Of a DNA stretch of 64,000 bases, positions 1-8,714 are shown one piece after another. Under the pieces are notes generated by a model, which saw nothing but the letters and a program-made list of their open reading frames with translations, was not told the DNA's origin and did not search any database. The position numbers were made by a program, and so were the translations under genes. The stretch's first letter is position 1. Each line of letters begins with the position of its first letter. Source of the DNA: Treponema sp. (GTDB lineage Bacteria > Spirochaetota > Spirochaetia > Treponematales > Treponemataceae); NCBI GenBank assembly GCA_017449285.1, contig JAFSJX010000010.1:279127-343126 (forward strand). Reading direction: 5' to 3'.

Positions 1-1794
1 TTTTTTCCCGCCACGGTAGATTGCGATGCAGTTTCCACGCGAATCATAATTCATATCCGTGGTAACGCCGTCGCGGTCACTGTAGGAAATTAGATTGTTT
101 CCCGAATACTCCTGTCGCATGATCGAGCCATCGCCGTAGGTCACCGCAAGAAGATGTCCGTCAGCATCATAACGGTAGTTCTCACGTTTTCCCAGCGATT
201 CGCGAACAAAAAGATTTCCGTCAGAATCATACGAATACGAAATCTCCTTGCCGTCAGCATAGGTTTCCTTTACGGTACGGTTTTCGCTGTCGTACTGATA
301 GACGCTTTTCACACCGTCATGGTCGGTGTATGTCGTGCGGTGATTTTCGACATCATAGGAAAACTGTTCTTTTGCGCCGTTCTCATTTATCGTGTAAACC
401 GCACGTTCTTTTCCGTCAGCGCACTTTTCGTAGCCGAATGCGACATAACTTCCGTCCGACTTTATCTGCCTTGTGATTCTACCTTTCTCATCGTAGGCAA
501 AACTGCGCACATCGCCGTCCGCATCCTTGACTGACTTCAAACTCCCGCCAGAATACGTGTAGGAAACCGTGCGCGTTCCATCGGAAACAGAGGAAATCCT
601 ATTTCCCGTCCACGTAAGCCGAAGCGTCTGCACATTGTTCACGCCGACCGAAGCGATTTTCTGCTGAGCATCGTGCGTCAGGATGATTTTTCCGCCGTTT
701 CTGAAACTGATTGAATGCAAAAGTCCGTACTCATTGTATGTCCGTGTTTCCCCGCTTCGGAATCGCACCGTATAGGAATCCACGTTCTTGGTGACGACAA
801 TTTTGTTTCCGTAGCGCGCATTCTGATACTCGCCGTCATTTGCTTCTGTTTCTTCCATGATAAGGGCATTCCCATAATCACTCACGAAAATCAATCTGCC
901 GCAACCGATTTTGTCTGCGAATGTTCCCGCATAGCCGTAAGCGGCATACTGATTTTTTTTCGCATTTGCGACAGATTCTTCGGCGAAGCGGTGCATTTTG
1001 TCACGCTCTAAAATCCATTCTGCCAGAGTCGCATCCATCTGCTCCTGAATCTCAATGCAGTCCGAGTCATCGGCGGCGTATTCCGCAATCAGTGCCGCAT
1101 ATTCTTCGCCTTTGGAGACAAGTTCATCCCATTTCGCACACTCTGATTCCATTTTAGGCGAGCAGCCCAAAATAATCCGCGAATCAAAAATCGAAGCCCA
1201 GCCCGAACCAAAACTATGCTCATCGGAAATTCCATCGCCGCAAAAATGACGATGCACGGCAAAACACGTTTTTCCCGCAGTGACCGTCAAATCACAGTCA
1301 TCAATCTGAAAGACACCGCTTGCCAGCAGAACGGGGTCGCCGATGCTGGTAACAGGATTGTTATCCTCATCAAAAAAAGAAAGTGCGCCAGTATACGGGT
1401 CTTCGCTATAGGAATAGCCGTGTTCAGCACAATAATTATCTAATTCAGTCTTCGCATTCTCATAATCTTCCAATAATTGCTCATATTCAATCGCATCAAC
1501 ATTTCGCTCACATTCAAGGGCTTCTTCCAAAGCCGTCTTAGCATCCTCGTAATAACTTACATACGTATTTCCGCCGTCACCGCTATCGTCATTAGCGTTT
1601 TCACCGTCATCATCATCAGAATAATTTCCACTATAAAAATCGTAATCACCAGAATCATAAAAACTATCCGCAAAACCGTCATCTTCGCCGTCAAGTTCGG
1701 CAAACGAAAGATGCGGCACAAAAACTGAAAAAAGAATGAGCATAAAAAGCGTGATTTTTTTCCGTGCCTTTTTCCGAAACGACATTTTTACCAT
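1..1794 (-). CDS. YD-repeat (RHS-like) exported protein, N-terminal part, cut by window edge
   Basis: An open minus-strand frame runs from an ATG at 1794 to the window edge (598 codons, no stop seen). A GGGAGG ribosome site lies just upstream. The product starts with a basic n-region and hydrophobic signal segment ending near LSFAEL, then an acidic stretch and a helical, coiled-coil-like region. About residues 140-215 resemble the DUF6531 entry domain of RHS proteins (GDPVLLASGVF, SFGSGW). After about residue 380 there are tandem YD-type repeats such as YRYDADGHLLAVTYGDGS. RHS/YD proteins are large surface or secreted shells, often with a variable C-terminal toxin; that end lies outside the window. 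It follows the clostripain gene by 18 bp, at the end of the secretion operon, so it could be a type II secretion cargo (inference). Confidence 0.85.
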   Translation of the reverse strand, partial: MVKMSFRKKARKKITLFMLILFSVFVPHLSFAELDGEDDGFADSFYDSGDYDFYSGNYSDDDDGENANDDSGDGGNTYVSYYEDAKTALEEALECERNVDAIEYEQLLEDYENAKTELDNYCAEHGYSYSEDPYTGALSFFDEDNNPVTSIGDPVLLASGVFQIDDCDLTVTAGKTCFAVHRHFCGDGISDEHSFGSGWASIFDSRIILGCSPKMESECAKWDELVSKGEEYAALIAEYAADDSDCIEIQEQMDATLAEWILERDKMHRFAEESVANAKKNQYAAYGYAGTFADKIGCGRLIFVSDYGNALIMEETEANDGEYQNARYGNKIVVTKNVDSYTVRFRSGETRTYNEYGLLHSISFRNGGKIILTHDAQQKIASVGVNNVQTLRLTWTGNRISSVSDGTRTVSYTYSGGSLKSVKDADGDVRSFAYDEKGRITRQIKSDGSYVAFGYEKCADGKERAVYTINENGAKEQFSYDVENHRTTYTDHDGVKSVYQYDSENRTVKETYADGKEISYSYDSDGNLFVRESLGKRENYRYDADGHLLAVTYGDGSIMRQEYSGNNLISYSDRDGVTTDMNYDSRGNCIAIYRGGKK

Positions 1795-1812
1795 AAAAAC
1801 CTCCCATACATT

Positions 1813-3297
1813 CTAGAATTGTGTGTAAAACAATTTGTCCAGAAGACTTCCTGAACACGAAGCCGAAGGAACATAGCCCGCACAGTCCAGCACGAACTGA
1901 CTTTGATTTGAGACGCGGCTACCCGAAATGTATGCCGATGAATGGGGAACTTCGGGAACGCCGTCCGCAATGAACACCGCATAGAACACGCCCAGCGGAC
2001 ATTCGCTCGCGTCAGAACGAGCCGTCCATGAGCAGGAAACGGCATTTTTCAGCGCGGAACACAATTTTTCACAGGGCGCGGAGAGGCTTGCATCCGCCGC
2101 TTTCACGCAGGAAGCAAGGCTGAACACATCCGCATAAAAATCGCATTTGTACAACGTGGCAAAATATGATTCCGCCTGACTCTGAAAAATCGTGCGGTAC
2201 ACATTCCTGCTTTCAGTATCTGTAATTTTTTCTGCGCAGGAACGGGCAAATTCGTCAAACGCCTGTACCGCACCACCGACTTTCGCGCACTCAACGACCG
2301 AAAATGACGCGTAGCCATAATACGAATACTGTGCCTTATATTGCGCCAGCGCAGATTCACACAACGCCGAAACAGATTTTTCTCCGTCTACGAATGATGA
2401 GAAGAGCGCGTCATAATTCCAGCCGCTTTCAGGAACAAGCGCAGGAGTTCCCGCCAAAAATTCCGAGCAGGCGCGAAGTTCATACGCCGTTTCCATACAG
2501 ATGCCGAAGCACGTGTCAAAGCCGATAAAATCAAACTGGTTCACGCCGTCAACCTGCGAAAGCCCACGTTCAATTCCGGTGCGAAGGCTGGAAATCGTCA
2601 TATATGTGCCGGCATAGTCATCGATTGCGACGGCGCGGAAATTTTCGTCCGTTTCTCCCGCCGCAGAATTCAGATTGCGCCAGCCTGTTCCATGCCCCCA
2701 CAGAATCAGCCCGTAATGCTCGGCAGGATACGCTTTCCCCGCAAACGCAATCAGATTTGAAAGCGTCGCAGGATTCGCCATATCCAGTTCCGTTGCCTCG
2801 CCAGCAGACAATCCCAGCGCAGGACAGGAAATCCGCTCTGAGACAATCGCGTTCGTTTTTTCCGCGTCACAGCACACGTTGAAAAGCCGTGTATCCGTCC
2901 AGTTTCCGTTCGTCGCGTCATAGCCGTCAGCGCGGTCAAACAGCACGAGCATATTCATGTTGTGCGCCGCAAAATCCGTGTTCTCCAGTTCGTTGAAATC
3001 CGCGATTGCCGAACTTTCCAGATTGTTGTCCGCAGCCATATATACGATGAATGTCCAGTCCTTGGGCAAAAGGCTCTGGTCAACCTCATCGTCGATTGCG
3101 TTGTCCTCCGTCTCATCTCCTGTCACCCCCGAAGCCCCATTGTCCTGTGCAGGAGCATTTTGCTGTTCGCCAGATTGTTCATCGGATTCTTCCGTGGACT
3201 GCGCCGCAGTTGATGCTGACGGCTCCATCTGAAACGCACAGGAAATCTCCGCAAAAGCGAAAAATCCTGCCACCAAAAACAAGAATAGTTTTTTCAT
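1813..3297 (-). CDS. clostripain-family (C11) cysteine peptidase, probable lipoprotein
   Basis: A 494-aa protein. The N-terminus MKKLFLFLVAGFFAFAEISC has a hydrophobic signal ending in a Cys, so it may be lipidated. A low-complexity acidic linker (about 25-75) follows, then the C11 peptidase domain: KDWTFIVYMAADNNLE marks its start, the catalytic His lies in LILWGHGTGWRN and the catalytic Cys in FDFIGFDTCFGICMETAYEL. C11 enzymes cleave after Arg/Lys; in Gram-negatives they are exported. Its ATG overlaps the stop of the upstream lipoprotein gene by 4 bp, indicating translational coupling within the secretion operon. The family call is firm; the substrate and the role with the secretion system are inferred. 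Confidence 0.92.
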   Translation of the reverse strand: MKKLFLFLVAGFFAFAEISCAFQMEPSASTAAQSTEESDEQSGEQQNAPAQDNGASGVTGDETEDNAIDDEVDQSLLPKDWTFIVYMAADNNLESSAIADFNELENTDFAAHNMNMLVLFDRADGYDATNGNWTDTRLFNVCCDAEKTNAIVSERISCPALGLSAGEATELDMANPATLSNLIAFAGKAYPAEHYGLILWGHGTGWRNLNSAAGETDENFRAVAIDDYAGTYMTISSLRTGIERGLSQVDGVNQFDFIGFDTCFGICMETAYELRACSEFLAGTPALVPESGWNYDALFSSFVDGEKSVSALCESALAQYKAQYSYYGYASFSVVECAKVGGAVQAFDEFARSCAEKITDTESRNVYRTIFQSQAESYFATLYKCDFYADVFSLASCVKAADASLSAPCEKLCSALKNAVSCSWTARSDASECPLGVFYAVFIADGVPEVPHSSAYISGSRVSNQSQFVLDCAGYVPSASCSGSLLDKLFYTQF

Positions 3298-3773
3298 TCG
3301 TTTACCTCCCTCTGCGCATACATTCCGAACGGATCTTTCCAGTTTGAGCCATCGGTGTACTCGATTTCTCTTAGGTAGAGATAATCAATGACATACGGCT
3401 CATCTGGCACGACCGAGATGAATGAATCCAGACTGACGACAAATTCTTCTTCCGTCCGGGGCGCAATTTCTTTCTGACATTCCGCAACCACGCAATTCGT
3501 TCCCGTAAACGGAATTTCCCCATCGCTGTCGTAAAGCATGAACGAGACCGTATAGTTCTGAATCGTCTTCTCAGAATCGTTGTACACCGTCAAGTACGCG
3601 CCCGCATAATTGTGGTAATTGTGATTCTCCCCGATTTCCACATGCGGATTGTCGATGATATACGGACATCCCACGTTTTCCAGCGTAGAGCAACTTTGCG
3701 CCAGCGGGAAACACAGCGAGACCGCCGAAACCAAAAGCATCTGCTTCAAAAAGGTGATGCATTTACAATTCAT
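3294..3773 (-). CDS. small lipoprotein of unknown function
   Basis: A 159-aa product with a type II signal peptide: a hydrophobic core then the lipobox LAQSC near residue 28. The mature part is short, beta-rich and acidic, with no domain I recognise; a stretch such as YLTVYNDSEKTIQNYTVSFMLYD resembles an immunoglobulin-like sandwich of the FxLyD or DUF5780 kind (weak impression). It overlaps the preceding lipoprotein gene by 11 bp and the following clostripain gene by 4 bp, so the three are co-translated. A partner role for the protease or the secretion apparatus is possible but not shown. Confidence 0.8.
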   Translation of the reverse strand: MNCKCITFLKQMLLVSAVSLCFPLAQSCSTLENVGCPYIIDNPHVEIGENHNYHNYAGAYLTVYNDSEKTIQNYTVSFMLYDSDGEIPFTGTNCVVAECQKEIAPRTEEEFVVSLDSFISVVPDEPYVIDYLYLREIEYTDGSNWKDPFGMYAQREVNE

Positions 3774-4281
3774 ACGCCGTTTCCTCCATTACTTTGTCTT
3801 TGATTTTTTTCAGTTTCTGTTCGGTGGGCGACTTGCGGTACGAGATGACTTCCCGATAAAACTGAAACAGGGGCGAACTGTCGTTGCAGACGGATTCTTT
3901 TGCGAGCATTTTTTCCGCCTCGTCACAAAAGTTCTGTCGCAAAAGCCCCTCGACTTTCTGATACACCGCTGTCATCGGTTCAACCTGAATGCAGACGATG
4001 CCCCGCCTGTCAGTGAATTCGATTTCCTTTTCAACGGAAGACCAGCCTTTTCCCCCGCCCCTGACCGTATACGTTCCCGCACGCACATCGGGAATAAGGA
4101 ACATACCGTTTATGCCGCTCACCGTAGTCAGTCCCACACCGAATGACACCTGATACTGCTCCACCGGCTCGCCATGCGGGCCGCAGACCCGACCCGTACA
4201 AGCGGCTGTTCCCGAAAATTTTGTTGACGCGCAGGAAATGAGCAACAGAAGGATGGGCAGAATCAATACAATTTGTCTCAT
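3763..4281 (-). CDS. lipoprotein with carboxypeptidase-regulatory-like domain
   Basis: 172 aa. The start MRQIVLILPILLLLISCAST is a clear lipoprotein signal (LLIS-C at about residue 17). Residues about 25-95 form a beta-sandwich of the carboxypeptidase regulatory-like type (GRVCGPHGEPVEQYQVSFG, then DVRAGTYTVRGGGKGW), as in many extracellular lipoproteins. The C-terminal part (MTAVYQKVEGLLRQNFCDEAEKM) is helical and resembles tetratricopeptide-like helices. It starts 9 bp after the secretion-assembly gene upstream. The role is unknown; operon position suggests outer-membrane or periplasmic association with the type II secretion system. Confidence 0.8.
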   Translation of the reverse strand: MRQIVLILPILLLLISCASTKFSGTAACTGRVCGPHGEPVEQYQVSFGVGLTTVSGINGMFLIPDVRAGTYTVRGGGKGWSSVEKEIEFTDRRGIVCIQVEPMTAVYQKVEGLLRQNFCDEAEKMLAKESVCNDSSPLFQFYREVISYRKSPTEQKLKKIKDKVMEETAYEL

Positions 4282-4290
4282 ACCGACCTC

Positions 4291-5418
4291 CTACTGCGCC
4301 ACTTCGCACACAATCCGTCCATCGCCCAGCCGATAATATGCGAACACCGCGCCGTCAATCCGCTTGATTTCGCCAACTTTTTCGCGGACGGGGGCAATCA
4401 CTTTTACCATCTGAGCATGGACGCGCGGACGAACTTTCAGTTCAAGCGGCTTTTGCCTAAAAACTGAAGAATACGCGGCGACCGTTTGAAACGGCGAACA
4501 TTCCGCATAGAATTGCGCTCCCGCAGAAAAACCCGCCTTGATGTCGCAGCCATTTTCACCGTTCTGCACAGTAAGTTCACGCTCGTGCCAGCCATGCAGT
4601 TCAGCCTGTTCCGCGCAGATTTTGAGCGCAGTGGCAATATTTTCAGCGGCAGTAAAAAGATGAATCGTCACATCTTTCTGACCAATCTGCTCGCCAATGA
4701 CGACCAGACCGTTTTCCAGCAGGGCATGGCGCACAAACGGAACAAATTTTTCTTCTCCACCCTCTGGCAGATGATTTCCCAGTGCGACCGGCAAACTTAT
4801 CTCAAAGCGCGGCTCATTGTCCGAATATGAAACCGTGCATGAAATTTCGCCCGCCACGTCCTCCGGGTGACAGCCACTGATTGAAAAATGACAGAATCCG
4901 CCCTGCCATTTGAGCGACGAAATTCTGCCGCTTTTTTTTCCGACCGCAGACAGAACCGAAGCCAGCAATTTTTCTGGAGAAAGCAAAACTGCCACCGCCG
5001 CAACCTCAGTCTTTTGCGGAACTACGGCAACCGATTCTTCCGAAGTACGATAGTGTCTCGCAATGACCCCAACGAAAATTGCGATGGCCAAACACAAGGC
5101 GACCTTTTTTCCCGCGCCGATGGAACGATGCCTGAACACCGCCCGCTCAGGCTTTCCTTCAAGAAACAACCTTTTGTGCGGAAAGCGTTTTCTGTATTCC
5201 GCCAGACGGAGTTTATCCATCACAGTGACCTCCGCGGTCAGTTTTCCCTTGCGAAGCAACAGCCGTGTATCCGTACAGCATCGTTCTGAAAACAGAGGAT
5301 GCCGCTTTTCCAGTTCACGCCGCACGAACACAATTCTCTTTTGCCGCCGGATTACGCTGAACGGTAACGTCATTGTATACACTTCGTAATCAGCATTACG
5401 AACCAACGATTTATTCAT
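4291..5418 (-). CDS. bitopic membrane protein, GspL/GspM (PilN-like) candidate of the type II secretion system
   Basis: 375 aa. Residues 1-105 are basic and cytosolic, one membrane segment (KVALCLAIAIFVGVIARHY) lies near 106-125, and the rest is periplasmic. The stretch after it (LSPEKLLASVLSAVGKK then ISSLKWQGGFCHFSISG) matches the helix-then-beta pattern of PilN/GspM/GspL periplasmic domains. Known GspL has a larger actin-like cytosolic domain, which is absent here. The gene lies 46 bp after the pseudopilin genes. It may supply the inner-membrane platform that links the ATPase to the pseudopilus. The assignment rests on topology and context, not on a clear family signature. Confidence 0.7.
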   Translation of the reverse strand: MNKSLVRNADYEVYTMTLPFSVIRRQKRIVFVRRELEKRHPLFSERCCTDTRLLLRKGKLTAEVTVMDKLRLAEYRKRFPHKRLFLEGKPERAVFRHRSIGAGKKVALCLAIAIFVGVIARHYRTSEESVAVVPQKTEVAAVAVLLSPEKLLASVLSAVGKKSGRISSLKWQGGFCHFSISGCHPEDVAGEISCTVSYSDNEPRFEISLPVALGNHLPEGGEEKFVPFVRHALLENGLVVIGEQIGQKDVTIHLFTAAENIATALKICAEQAELHGWHERELTVQNGENGCDIKAGFSAGAQFYAECSPFQTVAAYSSVFRQKPLELKVRPRVHAQMVKVIAPVREKVGEIKRIDGAVFAYYRLGDGRIVCEVAQ

Positions 5419-5464
5419 ATCAACCTCCTATTTTTTAGAAAAATGACCGTGCCATATCTTGAGT

Positions 5465-5830
5465 TCACTGAACCGCCAGCACCATTTTTTCTTCGTCCCG
5501 CCTCTTCCAGACACAACGAAGAACCCGATGACCGTCAGAATCAAATCCCGCAGAAGTGACTTTTATGCTTTCCAACCGCCACTCCGCCGAACACATTGCG
5601 CTCCACTCATCGAATTCCGCCTTGTCCGCAGATTTTTCGCACAGCCGACGGAAACTCCCTGCAACAAAGCAATCGCATTCGTATTTGTATGAGATTCGCT
5701 CTGTGTCAGAAAGGATTCGTTTCACTGGCTGCACCGCCGACGCGCAGATTCCCACAAAAAAAGACATCACCATGACAGCACATACTGTCTCAATCAGCCT
5801 CATGCCCCGTCTCCCCGAAGCCAGCCGCAC
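5465..5830 (-). CDS. minor pseudopilin-like protein
   Basis: 121 aa. The N-terminus RRGMRLIETVCAVMVMSFF fits a prepilin: a Gly cleavage site, then a hydrophobic helix with Glu at mature position 5 (M-R-L-I-E). The small C-terminal domain contains several Cys. It overlaps the preceding pilin-like gene by 41 bp. Pseudopilins are cleaved by GspO and stack into the periplasmic piston; this one is probably a minor (tip) subunit of the GspI/GspJ type. No prepilin peptidase gene is in the window. The exact class cannot be fixed from sequence alone. Confidence 0.75.
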   Translation of the reverse strand: MRLASGRRGMRLIETVCAVMVMSFFVGICASAVQPVKRILSDTERISYKYECDCFVAGSFRRLCEKSADKAEFDEWSAMCSAEWRLESIKVTSAGFDSDGHRVLRCVWKRRDEEKMVLAVQ

Positions 5831-6053
5831 GAAGGCTTTGACTCAAACGCAAATTTTCTTGCTCCAACTGCGCATAAAACTTGTCTGCGCGGCGCAGGAC
5901 AAAATCATGTTTCAACTGAATCATTGTCGTAACTGACAATCCCAGCGCGGACAAAACCAAAATCACGCATAACGTTCCGAAAAGAGAAAATCCCGAATCA
6001 AGAGACCATCTCCTACTGCCACGAAATGATGTCTTTGCCTTTTCCATCACCAC
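5790..6053 (-). CDS. very short pseudopilin-like protein lacking Glu5
   Basis: Only 87 aa. It has a basic leader, a candidate prepilin cleavage site in SLDSGFSLFGTL and a hydrophobic helix to about residue 50, followed by a short amphipathic helix rich in Gln and Arg. Mature position 5 is Gly rather than the usual Glu; loss of Glu5 is a known trait of GspK tip pseudopilins, but GspK is normally over 300 aa, so this is either an extremely reduced subunit or another minor pilin. It overlaps both neighbours by 41 bp, which argues that it is translated. Confidence 0.65.
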   Translation of the reverse strand: MVMEKAKTSFRGSRRWSLDSGFSLFGTLCVILVLSALGLSVTTMIQLKHDFVLRRADKFYAQLEQENLRLSQSLRAAGFGETGHEAD

Positions 6054-6483
6054 CCTCCTTTTTATCTGCTCCGTATGAGAAAATCACGAACGGAAGCCCA
6101 TCGGGCATCTCTGGCGGCATATTCGGACTTCCCGAAACCGCATACTGATATTCGTTTCCCCACGGGTCTTTCGGAATCAGTTTGTCGGTATACGGTCCGT
6201 TCCAGTTTTCAGGAACAGGAGAAACCTGCGGCTTTTGCCACAGCGCGGACAAGCCCTGCTCTTCGGTCGGGAATGATCCGCAATCGATATAATAGGAATG
6301 CAGTGCAATTTTCAGGCTCTCAATCTGCGTTTTTGTTCCCGCAATACGCGCCCGCTGCAAAAGCGCATTCGCCGCCACCGCTGCCTGTCCTGCCAGCACT
6401 GCCGTTACCGCAAGCACCGCAAGCGTCTCCACAAATGTGAACCCCGCATCAATTCCGCTGACTTTTCTCTTCTGGCTTTTCAT
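6013..6483 (-). CDS. gspG: type II secretion major pseudopilin GspG
   Basis: 156 aa. Prepilin signature AGFTFVETL with Glu at mature position 5, long hydrophobic helix, then typical GspG sequence: TQIESLKIALHSYYIDCGSFPTEEQGLSALWQ, GPYTDKLIPKDPWGNEYQY and a C-terminal loop of Gly/Lys/Asp matching the calcium-site region of the family. GspG polymerises into the pseudopilus that drives substrates through the secretin. Its length is normal for the family. The start is directly next to the stop of gspF (6483/6484). Confidence 0.93.
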   Translation of the reverse strand: MKSQKRKVSGIDAGFTFVETLAVLAVTAVLAGQAAVAANALLQRARIAGTKTQIESLKIALHSYYIDCGSFPTEEQGLSALWQKPQVSPVPENWNGPYTDKLIPKDPWGNEYQYAVSGSPNMPPEMPDGLPFVIFSYGADKKEGGDGKGKDIISWQ

Positions 6484-7437
6484 TCAGACCCCCATTCCCA
6501 TCATGTAAGGCATCAGCGTATTTTTAAGCAGAATCAGCATATAGACTGCGGCACAGCACAAAAGTACCGGTTGCTCACACGAAAGCACCGATGAGCGTAG
6601 TTTATCCGCCTTTTGTCCCAGCAATTTTGCCGTCCGCTCAAATACATTTTTCTCCCCGCCAGACTCTGCCATCGCAAGTTCTGTAGACACAATCTGTGCC
6701 GCCGAAGAAAAACCTGCCTCTTCCAGTTGCTCTGAAAATGCTTTTTCGGGCGGCTCTCCCCGCAGAAGATTCTCACGAATTCCTAAAACTGCATCGCAAA
6801 GCCGCTCATTTTTTTCCACCACAGGGAGCGCACATTCCAGCGATTCGCTCAAGGATGTGCCTTTGTTCGTCAGAAAAGCCAATGCGTTCATCAGCGATAC
6901 GCAAGGATTTGCCTGAGTTACCAATCTGAGGATGAACACCGCAAAAAACGCGACTCCCAGCAGAAAAAGACTTGCGAAGAAGAACGCGCCCGCCGCACCG
7001 TTCCGATACGCCAGATTGTCGTTCGCAAAAAAATGCGGAAACATCAGCGCGGCAAGAACCGAACTTGCAAGGCACAGAACCACTACCACCGCAGGGTACA
7101 GCATCGCCCCGAAGAACGAGGCAAGCGATTTTTGTCTTGTGCGGAGCGTTTCCGCAAGAAAGCCGAACGTCTCACCAAGGCAACCTTTTTCCTCTGCCGC
7201 GCCAACAAAAGCCGTGTACCATTGCGGAAAATGCACCGCCGAACATGAGCCAAGCACCGAAGACAAAGCGCGCCCCTCTTCCAAGCCAAATCCAATTTCT
7301 TCCGTAAGCGCACGAATTCTTGGATGAACCGACCGCATTCGGGTCAAATTCGTAACCGCTTTCCGCACGGGAATTCCATGCTGAACCAACTCAGAAAGTT
7401 GTCCCGTAAAGATTGCCATTGCCGTTGATTGCGTCAT
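6484..7437 (-). CDS. gspF: type II secretion inner-membrane platform protein GspF
   Basis: 317 aa, with two T2SSF repeats. The first begins at the N-terminus (FTGQLSELVQHGIPVRKAVTNL), the second near residue 180 (LMNALAFLTNKGTSLSESLECALPVV). Membrane segments lie near 110-130, 150-170 and the C-terminus (VLLCCAAVYMLILLKNTLMPYMMG). GspF is the polytopic protein that couples the GspE ATPase to pseudopilin assembly. It is shorter than the usual 400 aa because the N-terminal extension is missing. Its ATG overlaps the gspE stop by 4 bp. Confidence 0.92.
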   Translation of the reverse strand: MTQSTAMAIFTGQLSELVQHGIPVRKAVTNLTRMRSVHPRIRALTEEIGFGLEEGRALSSVLGSCSAVHFPQWYTAFVGAAEEKGCLGETFGFLAETLRTRQKSLASFFGAMLYPAVVVVLCLASSVLAALMFPHFFANDNLAYRNGAAGAFFFASLFLLGVAFFAVFILRLVTQANPCVSLMNALAFLTNKGTSLSESLECALPVVEKNERLCDAVLGIRENLLRGEPPEKAFSEQLEEAGFSSAAQIVSTELAMAESGGEKNVFERTAKLLGQKADKLRSSVLSCEQPVLLCCAAVYMLILLKNTLMPYMMGMGV

Positions 7438-8714
7438 ATAACTGCCTCCTGAACAATTTTTTGTATGTCATCTGATTTTTCCGCCGAGCAGATTGACCAT
7501 GAAATCTCATCATTAAGCCTAAGAATTTCTGCGCTCAAAGAAAGTTTTCCCTCACACACATCAAGATGCTGCACGATAATCCCCCGCAAAACAGATGCGA
7601 ACGCTTTTGGCTCAACACCAAGTTGTCCAAGCCGAATAATCGTTTCATAAAAACCGCCCGTATGAAGTGTGGCGAACACCAAATGACCCGTTACCGCCGC
7701 TTGAACCGCAACCCGTGCTGTCTCCTCATCGCGGATTTCGCCGATAAACAGCACATCAGGGTCTTGTCGAAACACCGCCCGCAACGCCGAAGCAAAATCC
7801 ATACCAAACTGAGAATCCACCGCAATCTGCGTAATGCCGTCCAGCACATATTCAGGCGGCTCTTCAATCGTGATGATTTTTCTCCTGCCGTTCCCGTTGA
7901 TTTTTTCGAGCAGAGCCGCCGCCGTCGTTGATTTTCCAGAGCCAGTTGAGCCACAAATCAGCACCAGTCCGTTTTCAAGGGCGGCAAATTCAGACAACAA
8001 CGCACACTGATTCTGCGAAAAGCCAAGCCCGCTAAAATCCAGCGGAATTCGTTTCGGGTCAAGCAGACGGAGAACCAGTGAGTCAGTGAAACCATCGTTC
8101 TTGCCACTCACCACAGGAATGACAGACACGCGCACAAAAAGCCGACCGCTATCCGACAGTTTCTTGCCCACCGCAACCTGCCGCTCCACCACAAACTGAC
8201 CGTCCTGTCCATTTCGCGCTTCCAGCACATCAAGTTTTGCGAGCATTTTGACGCGGCGCACCAGTTCGCGACTTCGCTCCTCCGCAAGACTGCATACCGT
8301 TTCCAGCGTACCGTTTATGCGGAAACGCACACGATTTTCTTCTATATGAATATCCGTTGCCCCACGATTCCGCGCATCATCCAGAAGAGAATCCAAAAGC
8401 AGAACCGCCGCGTGATAGCCATTCTCCTTGTCTGTAGATTTTGAGGTCGTCTTTGTCGATTCATCTGGGCGCAAGCCGTACTGCAAGGAAACGACATGCT
8501 CAAACTGCTCGCGGCTGATTTCGCTGAATTCGCAGAAACCGTTGACTCCGCCGCTTCGGAAGAATGTCTCAACTGATTTTTCCAGACGAGATTTCAATGC
8601 CTCATCAGTCATATCCATCAGCCCGAACGTAATATGGTCTTCATCGCTTTCCAACACCACTGCCCCGTTGTGCAGCGAAAACGGCGTAGAAAGCACAAAT
8701 TCTTTTCCGCTCAT
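7434..8714 (-). CDS. gspE: type II secretion ATPase GspE
   Basis: 426 aa. An N2-like domain (ATDIHIEENRVRFRINGTL, about 120-140) precedes the RecA-like motor: Walker A GSTGSGKSTTAAALL near residue 255, Asp box region ITIEEPPEYVLDGITQIAV, Walker B VLFIGEIRDEETA and His box TGHLVFATLHT. The N1 domain is reduced (about 100 aa) and I do not see the four-Cys zinc element typical of many GspE/PilB proteins. It powers pseudopilus extension at the inner membrane. It overlaps gspD and gspF by 4 bp each. Confidence 0.94.
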   Translation of the reverse strand: MSGKEFVLSTPFSLHNGAVVLESDEDHITFGLMDMTDEALKSRLEKSVETFFRSGGVNGFCEFSEISREQFEHVVSLQYGLRPDESTKTTSKSTDKENGYHAAVLLLDSLLDDARNRGATDIHIEENRVRFRINGTLETVCSLAEERSRELVRRVKMLAKLDVLEARNGQDGQFVVERQVAVGKKLSDSGRLFVRVSVIPVVSGKNDGFTDSLVLRLLDPKRIPLDFSGLGFSQNQCALLSEFAALENGLVLICGSTGSGKSTTAAALLEKINGNGRRKIITIEEPPEYVLDGITQIAVDSQFGMDFASALRAVFRQDPDVLFIGEIRDEETARVAVQAAVTGHLVFATLHTGGFYETIIRLGQLGVEPKAFASVLRGIIVQHLDVCEGKLSLSAEILRLNDEISWSICSAEKSDDIQKIVQEAVI

